Source: Parastagonospora avenae f. sp. tritici 18332-5
Taxonomy: Eukaryota; Ascomycota; Dothideomycetes; Pleosporales; Phaeosphaeriaceae
Direction of reading: 5' to 3'
NCBI GenBank assembly: GCA_022559985.1
Contig: JAFJTR010000004.1
Location: 558,001-622,000, forward strand
Length of the DNA: 64,000 nucleotides
A program made the translations under genes and the position numbers. The notes under the pieces are model-generated. The model was not told where the DNA came from and made no database searches. It saw nothing but the letters and a program-made list of their open reading frames with translations. Positions 11,617 through 20,042 of the stretch are shown here, piece after piece (the first letter of the stretch is position 1; each line of letters opens with the position of its first letter).

Positions 11617-12960
11617 ATGACCAAACACACGGCGACCAAGCGTCTTCACAATTCGGATTTGAAGAAGCTTGTCTCCATCCTCCAAGTTCCAGTGTCAAAA
11701 AAAGAAATCAAGGCTATTCCCAGTGGGGTGCTTTCTTCACATCCAAACACATCTAGCTCCAGCAATCTGTGCTCCCTACACAAAGATCTGAACGCTGATC
11801 TGTTGAGGGAGTTATGGTCTTGGATGAAGTACGAATTGGACACGGCTGTTGGCAATTTTGTCTACCCGGTAATCTTGGCAGGCAAATTGACGGAGGCAGA
11901 GCAACGCAAGATCCGTCAAATCGAGCCTGTGAAAGAAATGTTTGATCGGGACTTCACGATGGAGACTTCTGGACCTCAAGGTCGTCGGCCCATTGACGCC
12001 GGGTCGATGTGGAAGTACCAGCATGATAAGTGTCCAGCTTGTCTGCTTACCCGAGTCGGCTCAGACTCCGAGGTCCTATGCGCTCTGTACGCCGGCATGA
12101 TCGCCCGCTTTCCCATATGGAAGCTCGCTACACATAGGCTGATACTTGCAGACCTCGGTGTGCACCAGCTTGAGAGCCCTAAGTCGAAGCGCATCCGCCT
12201 TGTTCGGTATTGGATTAGGGCATCCACCACAGGCTACGCAGCACTCTTCGAAGCAGTGGAACTGGGGATCCTGATCAAGAAGAAGCACAAGGAGCTCCAG
12301 GAGGAGATCCATCGCTCCTCACATCAGCTTTCCGCCCACCATCGATCAGTACACCACTCCTCTCGTCCGCGTACCTCCGACGCCAAGATCGGACCTCACC
12401 CACGCTCACCGACTATCACTCCTTACATCCCCCTGGACAAAGTCGGTATCCACCACTCCAGCCACCAAGCGCACGACTCCTCTGAGTCTTCACGTCCGCT
12501 GTTGCGTCGCCACCGCTCGAACTCAATCGACAGCCTCACTCCTTATGACAGCATAACGACCTTGCTAACCGGCGAGCGCACATACACTCCTCGCCTGCAA
12601 ACCCCAACCAACGGCCCTACCATCGTCAACCTCCCCGACTTTCCAAGCCGCACCTTCACATCACCCAGCGCAGCTCCATCTCCACTCACGCCGATGAAAG
12701 CGCGCGTGACTTCCTCGCACCATTCAGAAGCGAGTGAGTTCTCGACAATCTTGTCATATGATAACGGTCCAACACCACAGCAGGGTCCGGATAGGCAGAT
12801 GGCATACACCTTCCCTGAGCCGTCGCGACACTCGGTGTATGCGGGCTTTGGGAATACGGAGAAGGATCCGTTTGAGGATGCTGATGGGGATGAGAAGGAA
12901 GAGGGTGAGGGAGATGAGACGGCGTCGAAGCGGAGTACGAAGTGGAGTGATTTGTACTAG
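11617..12960 (+). CDS. Conserved fungal protein of unknown function
   Basis: Intronless, 447 aa from the ATG at 11617 (MTKHTATKRLHNS); the frame is open upstream to 11500, but that part looks like leader. The first ~210 residues look folded: LRELWSWMKYELDTAVGNFV, then a KYQHDKCPACLLTRVGSD motif with two cysteines three apart and a run of small hydrophobic residues, then a helical KSKRIRLVRYWIRAST segment ending in KKKHKELQEEI. The rest is disordered, rich in Ser, His, Pro and Thr, and ends acidic (EDADGDEKEEGEGDE). I recall the CxACxLxRxGxD pattern from unnamed Pleosporales proteins, but no function is known to me. No signal peptide or membrane segment was seen. Confidence 0.7.
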   Translation: MTKHTATKRLHNSDLKKLVSILQVPVSKKEIKAIPSGVLSSHPNTSSSSNLCSLHKDLNADLLRELWSWMKYELDTAVGNFVYPVILAGKLTEAEQRKIRQIEPVKEMFDRDFTMETSGPQGRRPIDAGSMWKYQHDKCPACLLTRVGSDSEVLCALYAGMIARFPIWKLATHRLILADLGVHQLESPKSKRIRLVRYWIRASTTGYAALFEAVELGILIKKKHKELQEEIHRSSHQLSAHHRSVHHSSRPRTSDAKIGPHPRSPTITPYIPLDKVGIHHSSHQAHDSSESSRPLLRRHRSNSIDSLTPYDSITTLLTGERTYTPRLQTPTNGPTIVNLPDFPSRTFTSPSAAPSPLTPMKARVTSSHHSEASEFSTILSYDNGPTPQQGPDRQMAYTFPEPSRHSVYAGFGNTEKDPFEDADGDEKEEGEGDETASKRSTKWSDLY

Positions 12961-13414
12961 ACTTTAGGCTGTTATAGCTGTGAAGTCGGTCTTTGGTGTC
13001 AGGTTATTGAATTTGATTCTTCTTATTGAATTATCGTAGACTATTGCAAGCACAGGTGAATGCATGTTTGAGTGTGCGGTGTCGGCGATCTATATTCAGG
13101 TGTCCTCGAAACCCCATTGCGTACTTGAATTGAATCCATGATTACGTCTATGAAGTCCTAAAGACTGTGAGTGTTACACACTTCCAAGTACCGTCTTCAC
13201 AACTGCGCATTCAACTGCGCACCCATTGCACACGCAGAAATCATCTGCCTATAAAACCTTTCCCACATTTCTCTTCTTCATAACATAACTCAATCCACCG
13301 CATCAAAACATCCAAATCAACAAACTCTTCATCACTTCCACCTATTCAAGCCGGTCTTAAACAGCACAACACCTTTCCCAACCACCGACAAAGTTTCATT
13401 TCAAATCCGACATC
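12961..13414. promoter_or_regulatory. Intergenic region with TATA box for the next gene
   Basis: A CTATAAAAC sequence at 13250-13258 lies about 165 bases before the downstream ATG, followed by a CTTCTTCATAACATAACTC stretch that looks like a fungal start-site region. A short direct repeat (caactgcgca) is at 13200-13221. Confidence 0.5.
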
Positions 13415-14227
13415 ATGGTCCAAGGAGCCTTCAGTCCGTCCCTCTCTCCTCCCTCCCACCCTCACAAACTGACACCCTTTTAGCCCACTTCCTAAACTCC
13501 CTCTTCGTCGACGGCGCCTACATAAACTGGTTCGCGCCACTCGCCATGGTCTTCTACAGTACTTCCCACCTCCCCTCCCCATTTCTCCCACACCCATCTA
13601 ACACTCTCCCAGGCATCGTCTCGCTCGGCTGACTTCGCAATGCTCGTGAAACTCTACCTCGCCGCCATCTCCCCCTCAACCGAAACAATAATCCGCATCG
13701 GCTACTTCGGCATCTGCATCTCCACGCCCGCCGTGCCCAACTTGACGTACAGCCGCTTCATCAAGGGCGACCACGGGCTGGATGATAGCCATCTCAAGCT
13801 CATCAAAGCAGTCGAGAAAATGCAGTATGGCTCGCCATACCCGCGTCCCGCCGGCGCCGCCATCTTGCTCTTCGTCGTCTTCGTATCGTTCCTGGTGTTC
13901 CGCAATCGCCCGGGGAAGAAGGTCAGGTGTGCGATTATCGCGGCGTGGATCAGTGTGGCGATTGGGATTGCGGGCGCGCTGAGTCCGATGATTTCGGGGC
14001 AGGCGTTGGGGTATGCGGCACCGGTGTATGGGAGTCAGGTGAGCATGAAGATTAGTCTGGGGAATGTGGTGTTGACATGGATGGCGTTTGGGATGCATTC
14101 GATGTGGGTGCTTTTGGCGGTTTGGTGGCAGAAGAAGAGGAGTGGTGGTGGCGGCGGGGATTATGGCATGGATGAGGAGGGGAAGATGGAGTATGAGCAG
14201 GAGGCGCCGCCGTATTCTGGGTGTTAG
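13415..14227 (+). pseudogene. Four-pass membrane protein gene with an apparent one-base frameshift
   Basis: Exons 13415..13433, 13484..13558 and 13613..14227. Exons 1 and 2 join cleanly to MVQGAFTHFLNSLFVDGAYI and on to FAPLAMVFYS; exon 3 then reads IVSL before a TGA at 13629. Skipping one G at 13627/13628 restores IVSLADFAMLVKLYLA and the rest of the frame to the TAG at 14225. The restored product would be about 236 aa with four hydrophobic stretches (FAPLAMVFYSIVSL, AAILLFVVFVSFLVF, CAIIAAWISVAIGIAGAL and VLTWMAFGMHSMWVLLAVW) and a Gly-rich acidic tail. It is unnamed and resembles fungal DUF-type small membrane proteins. An alternative is a weak GTCTTC donor at 13548 that would keep the frame but remove membrane residues. 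Real mutation, assembly error and unusual splicing are all possible. Confidence 0.6.
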
Positions 14228-14353
14228 GAGATGCAGATGGGGATTGAGAGAGGGGGATTGAATCGAGTTAAAAGAAGTTTGACATTAGCAAGGAATTGTC
14301 GTTCCTGATGGAGTTTGATCTGTGCATAAGTCCATTCATCATGAATCGCATGT

Positions 14354-15064
14354 CTAACGCCAGTAAATGCAATGCCCATATGTATTCCTAATCCTGTGCC
14401 GCACTTGAGAACTCCGCCTCGTAAAACTATGGCACTAGTCAGAATCTCTGCGTAGGGTGAGTACAACACAGCGCCATACTTTCAAGAAGGCTAGACTCAC
14501 CTCAGTCACATTCTTCGCCAGCTTTGAGTCCTTCAGCCGCGACTTGGCATCTGGTACTCTCCAGTTGTTGACGCCCCACCACCATCGCCGTATCTTTGCA
14601 CCGACGCCCTGTCCACTGAACTTGGCTGATCGGTTCCAGTGCCGCCAGCCGCTGAGTACGAGGGTCCATAGCACGCCCTGTGCGAAGCAAAAGATTACCT
14701 AATCAGGTTAACCAAGGAGTTGAACACATGAATCCTGTTCGTATACCTGGTCCTTCAGTGTAATCCATAATACATCCTTCCACGATTGTGCCGACTCTAT
14801 GCTCTTGAGATAGCTCTGTTCGAATCGCAGGTCTGGCAGCGGTGGCATGTTCTGCTTCCGTGGTATGGGATTGAGGATGCTGACTGGTATCTCATCTTCG
14901 GCGAGATCTGAATCGGCGTCTGGGTCGGGATATGAATCGAGTGTCACGGGCTGTTTCTCCGACGCAGCTGTCGATGGGTTTAGGTCGTGTCGCGGGGACG
15001 GGTGGCGATTGATGGACGCTCCTTGCAGCGTCGATGCAATCTCATTTGGGATGTCTGGCTCCAT
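14354..15064 (-). CDS. DUF1770-like fungal protein
   Basis: Three exons, 14747..15064, 14501..14698 and 14354..14434, all joined in phase 0; 198 aa. The start is at 15064 (MEPDIPNEIAS); an in-frame ATG at 15091 is the alternative. A Pro/Asp/Ser-rich first half is followed by PPLPDLRFEQSYLKSIESAQ, then WKDVLWITLKDQVIFCFAQG, the region I associate with DUF1770, and a basic GAKIRRWWWGVNNWRVPDAK stretch. A hydrophobic segment spans the first splice (VIFCFAQGVLWTLVLSGW), probably membrane-associated. The last intron has a perfect GTGAGT donor at 14500; if unspliced, the protein ends 20 codons later at 14435. It faces calcineurin B across about 250 bases. Function unknown. Confidence 0.72.
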
Positions 15065-15314
15065 ATTGTCGCAATTATTTCGTATCGTCAAGCTTGAAGG
15101 TGGTAGTCACAGTAAAGTTGCACCTCGGAAGTGAATGTTTGGTCTTGGCAGTTGACGTCGGACGTGCCTGCCCAATTACGACGTAGCGGGCAAGACCCTT
15201 AGCGGCGGCCCGCATCACGAAGTCCCCCAAGGCGACCAGGCAAACCAACCCCACGACCACGGCAGCACTATTCCTCGCCACACCAACGATCTATCCCCCC
15301 AACAAGCCGCCAAG

Positions 15315-16019
15315 ATGGGAAACCAGCCGTCGGCGATCCTGGACAACATAGCCTCGGGCTCGAATTGTGCGTAGAACCGCAGATGGGGAGCTGCTCGTGT
15401 GAGGGCCTGCGGGGCTGAGAATGGCATGCTAACACCATGCAGTCGACCGTGAGGAGGTGGACAGGCTGAGGAAGCGGTTTATGAAGCTTGACAAGGTGCG
15501 CCATACTCTATATGAGACCCTAGAACCTCCTGCTAACCCCACGCACAGGACAACTCTGGTACCATTGAGCGCGACGAGTTCCTAGCACTTCCCCAGATCT
15601 CCTCGAACCCGCTGGCAACACGCATGATCGCAATTTTTGACGAGGACGGTGGCGGCGACGTCGACTTCCAAGAGTTCGTCTCCGGTCTCTCGGCGTTCAG
15701 CAGCAAGGGAAACAAAGAGGAGAAGCTGCGGTTCGCGTTCCGCGTGTACGACATTGACCGTGACGGCTACATTAGCAACGGCGAGCTCTTCATTGTGCTC
15801 AAGATGATGGTTGGCAGCAACTTGAAGGACCAACAACTCCAGCAGGTGCGTTGATACGGGGCGCCAAGGACAGCTCAGTATGCTAACAATGGCCAGATTG
15901 TTGACAAGACCATCATGGAGGCTGACCAAGATCGCGACGGTAAGATCAGCTTCGAGGAATTCATGAAGATGGTTGAGCACACGGATGTTTCTATGAGCAT
16001 GACCCTAGACCAATTCTAA
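15315..16019 (+). CDS. CNB1: Calcineurin regulatory subunit B
   Basis: Four exons (15315..15366, 15443..15495, 15549..15845, 15897..16019) give 174 aa, the family length. MGNQPSAILDN carries the N-terminal glycine for myristoylation. Four EF hands are readable: DKDNSGTIERDEF, DEDGGGDVDFQEF, DIDRDGYISNGEL and DQDRDGKISFEEF, each with acidic positions 1, 3, 5 and 12. The end, MSMTLDQF, is almost invariant. The protein binds Ca2+ and activates the calcineurin catalytic subunit, controlling Crz1-type transcription, stress tolerance and, in many fungi, growth and virulence. All three introns have GTGCGY donors, unlike most other genes here. It is among the most secure calls in the window. Confidence 0.98.
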
Positions 16020-16593
16020 GCCACGATTCCTGTACGATCGAAAAGAGCCTTTTTCTTGGCGAGGAGTTTGCGGTGTTTCGGTGGTCTTATTGGGACGGCT
16101 TGACAGGATTCGGTATCCATCAATACACGATTAACATGCTTGACTAGCGCCTAGATTCTTGGAGGTAATCATGCACGTTTGGAGACAACTATGCAGCATG
16201 GAATGTCGATAATTGTGACCTTCATCGAATCCTCTAGGGGTTGTTCGGTTGACCCATATACACGAATGCGTCTGATCTCCGTGGTGAGATATCGAGCTCA
16301 TCTTGCGTTCCACTGCCCACTTGCACCTTCCAAGGTTGTCGGCCAGTAAGACCTCCCGGCTTAGCGCGCCGCGGGGAACAGCCACAGGCCTCTCCACTTC
16401 TCCAAACAAATCCTCCATCTCTTGCGTATGTTACACCCCAGCACACTGTCGTTGCTTAAGGGCGAGCTCCGAGCCACCATGCTGCTTCTCACACTGAAGC
16501 ATGCTTACACGTAAGGTCTCGCCGCGGGCCTGGTCGCTTCCTCCCCATGTCAACATAAAACCTTCGACATGCAGCAATCAATTCGTAGGCACC
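16020..16593. other. Intergenic region 3' of calcineurin B
   Basis: No supported gene. It leads into the decayed stretch that starts near 16.6 kb. Confidence 0.5.
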
Positions 16594-17766
16594 ATGTTCA
16601 AGTCGACAACGACTAAGATCGCAAAGAACACACAATCTAAAGCTGCCAGCACTGGAAAGGGCGCCGCCGCGAAAACAGCTGCAGCTGAAACCATCCGCAG
16701 GAAATTGCTTGAGCATGGAAAGCAATTGTCAACCCAACAAAAGCTGCTGAGCAAACCGGGAACGCTCCAGACACATATCGCCTCTTCTCGAACAGTTCCT
16801 CCTACACCTCAGAAAGCCCTTACCGTGAAGCCGGCAGCCGTATTGGGCCTTGGTTAGAAGCGAAAAGATGGATCCACTATTAGCGGCATCGACCCTGCCA
16901 TTCACAACGTGGGCCCAGACGCTCTCTACCCTGGCGACATGCAACTATTGCGGCTGCCATGGGGAGGTGTGCTCAGTTACGCTCGACTCGGACGGAGAAA
17001 AGAGGTAGGAGACGTGTGGGTCGACATGCATGGAACACCTGGAAGTCGCCTTGCAGCTGGTGGCACTCACAAGTATTGCGAGTCCAATCTTATTCGCCTA
17101 ATAACAATTGATCGACCCGGATACGGTCATTCGACGTTGGGCCATGGCCGGGGAATGTCCGACTTCATCAATGATGTGGAATATCTCCTAGACTTCCTAG
17201 GCGTCAAGCAGTTCAAAACGGTTGGAACCAGTGGTGGGGGCCCTATGCGCTCTCTGCTGCACATCATTTTCCAAAAGACCGGCTGATCAAATCGTTAATT
17301 ATGTGCGGCATGACACATCCTGACTACGACCAAGCGTCAATTCCGATCCACGTTAAGATTAAACGGAAGCTTGCTGGCTACGGCTACCACCATTTCATGG
17401 GCTACAACCCTGAATCAGCATTGTACTTTGACCTTGAAAAAGCAGAAGGAGATGAGAACCGCATCAGAAAAATACACGCAGAGTGAGGAGAAACCTATAG
17501 ACAAGGGACGGGTGGCTTTCAATACGACAATAAATTGTTCTCAGAGCCGTGGGGGTTTGATTTGGAGAATATAGATGCAAGTCCTATACGCTGGTACCAT
17601 GACGTCAATACGTCTTCAAGCGCGGCCAGGGCTACGGTGGACCATGCGAACCGACCCAGGAAGAAAAAATATCGAGTACAAAGAATATCCTGGGCTGGAT
17701 CACTTTGAGTTGCAGGACGAACAGACTACGGCTGCTTACGATTGGCTGCTGAAAAAGAAGAGCTAG
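16594..17766 (+). pseudogene. Broken alpha/beta hydrolase gene
   Basis: Hydrolase features survive in pieces. An oxyanion-type HGTPGSR motif is near 17030, followed by LITIDRPGYGHST; the nucleophile elbow GTSGGGP is near 17225-17243. A SEPWGFDLENIDASPIRWYH strand comes before the catalytic Asp region, and a terminal KNIEYKEYPGLDHFELQDE holds the catalytic His. The reading frame is damaged at four places: an in-frame TAG at 16855, a one-base loss near 17242 (after GGGP the next frame gives YALSAAHHFPKDRLIKSLIM), a TGA at 17484, and another shift near 17650. The 87 codons from MFKSTTTKI at 16594 are in frame with the hydrolase but lack hydrolase character, so they may be an unrelated small frame. 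No active product is expected. Confidence 0.8.
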
Positions 17767-17971
17767 GAGGCAGCGGCCTTTGTAGAACAACGAAGCAAGA
17801 GTCTAAAGTGCTCAATCGTTCGGCAAAATTCGTGTCTGCTCTACACAGGCGCGAAGTGATCTGATAGTCTTTAGGAGCGCAGTCAATAAGTTTATAAAGA
17901 AGCTAGCATATATTCAGTGCTGCAAGATAACTTATCTAGCTCCGGGCCAGGCCTATGAACTCCTACCTACG

Positions 17972-19674
17972 ATGGACTATCTGCGCCGCCTCCAGTCTTG
18001 CCCGCCGAAGCCGTCGCACTCTACACGCGAATCCCTGCCGGATGAAGAAGAGGTTGATGAAGAGGACGACTGGGGTCGAGGTAGGTTTGCTACACACATG
18101 TGCCCCCGAACCACCCTAACGCAAGACTGACCTTTGGAGGCAACACTATTCTCCCCCCCTCTCTCATGCGAGCGCCCGCGTTGCCTATGGGAAACCTAAC
18201 CTTAAGGACGAGAATCCCAGCACCGATTGAGCCTAACGAAGTGATGCTGGACAGGCTGCGCATCACCTCGCCAACTAAGCCTACAGGCAGTTTCCTGTCA
18301 GCTAGTCGCACTACTATCTCTGCGTCCCTACCAACCAATCTTGGGTCACCAGAGGAAAACAATACCGAGACTGTTGCCGACCTTCAGAATGGCACGTGCG
18401 AGAAGGAGCGCTACATTCAATGGGTGCTGTTAGCGGTCGGAGGGAACAAGCCGCTCGATCAGATCTCAGGAAAAGACTGCCCATTTCGCGATCATTCCGT
18501 GTACTGGCCTCTGAGCAGATTTGACATGGCCTCGGATGACGCCCTCAGATTTGACCAACACTGGCTGACTGAGAAGCAGGTGGACATGATCCTATTCCTG
18601 GCGAAGAGGCCAGACTCCGTGTCAAGCCGCCCACTGCTTAGTATTGAAACTGTCCACTATATCTTGGACATGATGCTTTTGCCCTACACGCGAGACGGTC
18701 TCAAGGCACTGAGTAAGGTTTTGGACCTATTCGACGAAGAGCATGCTCGCCGCTAAGCGATCCAGAGTGAGTTGCTTAAGAGCGCTAAGTCCGCGGAGTC
18801 TAAGGACGAGCGCGATATGATCCATTCGGTGCTTGTCATGTATCAGTCTGCAGTCTAGAAAGGCACATCATCGCTAATGCCGCCGTTCACGCTGTTCCTC
18901 AACTGCTATTCGTTGGAGCATTCCTTTATCAAACCGTGGACGGCTCGCTAGCTGCAGGGGGGCCCATTGATTCGCGATTTACTCGGCTCATTCTCGAAGC
19001 CAAGCGTTACAGTCAAGGGACTCTTGCTTGCGTTTTTTGCAAGCAAATCTCAGACTCTAGCTGTAGAGGGCGACAACAAGAAGGAGTTCCACATTCCACC
19101 TAGGACTGTCAAGAGGCCGATTAGTCGACATGCTTGTAGAAAACATGGGCATGGCTCACTGCATGATGATGCCAGCCAGAGCCTTAAGCTAGTAAGTCGA
19201 TTTCTCTGCCCTTCCAGCCTTTGCCCATTCGGCAGCTAACCGCACACTGCAGTGTTGGTCGTCGTCCCTCCAGTACTCAGCTACACCTCATTATCGCTGA
19301 GCTTCAGGACATGTGTCGACCGATCCTGACGTACTTTACTACAGTCGCCACATATCTAGAGGACAAGATCAACAATCGCCAGCCAATCCCTGCATCCGCA
19401 TACATTCTTAAGAACACCAACCTATGCGACATCGGAGACTAGCTTAGTGTTTTTGTCAATAAGATTGACGCGCCTGCTACCGTGCGACCAACATCTCACA
19501 TCAGAAACCTATACGAACCTGAAGAGCTGCTCGACGCTGGAGACCTGTCTAGTGCGGAAGAGTTGTCTGACCTTGGAGAAGGGAATCGTAAGAGAGTTTA
19601 CAATGGCAGTATGGCATAGGGCGAAGAGGAAGAGGCTTAAGACGATGTGTGTAGATCTCTGCAAATTATTTTGA
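17972..19674 (+). pseudogene. Broken gene of unknown family
   Basis: An ATG at 17972 starts MDYLRRLQSCPPKPS with an acidic DEEEVDEEDDW stretch that runs into a GTAGGT donor-like site. The largest open part, 18100..18756, encodes 218 residues (KERYIQWVLLAVGGNKPLDQ; LSIETVHYILDMMLLPYTRD). The same frame continues past stops at 18754 (TAA), 18856 (TAG) and 18949 (TAG) with sensible protein between them. Another frame carries LHLIIAELQDMCRPILTYFT, a TAG at 19440, and EPEELLDAGDLSSAEELSDL. Several lesions plus continuing coding texture point to an old gene or element-borne gene now dead. I recognise no family, and no flanking terminal repeats were found by eye. Confidence 0.6.
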
Positions 19675-20013
19675 ATACATCTAGGCTATCTCTTCACCTG
19701 TCTCGTTTGGTGAAGGCGGACAGGGATTTCGCCGGAGCCAAGTGTTTGCACTGCTACGGATTGCGTCATGTAGAATAGTATGTAACATATACTTGGCTAC
19801 GAAGCAAATCGAATCTGGGCTGTTCTCAAGGGTGAAACTAGCGCATCAAGGCGAAGCACTTTAGTGTTGTCAATTCCAACCTTGGAAACAGATATGCGTC
19901 ACGTGCCATCGTGCTAGCGTGTTTTTCGCGCTTTCTAGCACGCGTCGTGGGTACCTTCCACCCGTACATCACCAGCATTCGCTCGTTTTACAAACCAACA
20001 TTCACGCCCCTAA

Positions 20014-20034
20014 ATGCAAGGAAAGGAACACTAA
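20014..20034 (+). promoter_or_regulatory. Short upstream open reading frame before RDH54
   Basis: ATG CAA GGA AAG GAA CAC TAA encodes six residues and ends eight bases before the main ATG at 20043, in a different frame. If transcribed, it could reduce translation of the main frame. Confidence 0.5.
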
Positions 20035-20042
20035 GACCCCCA

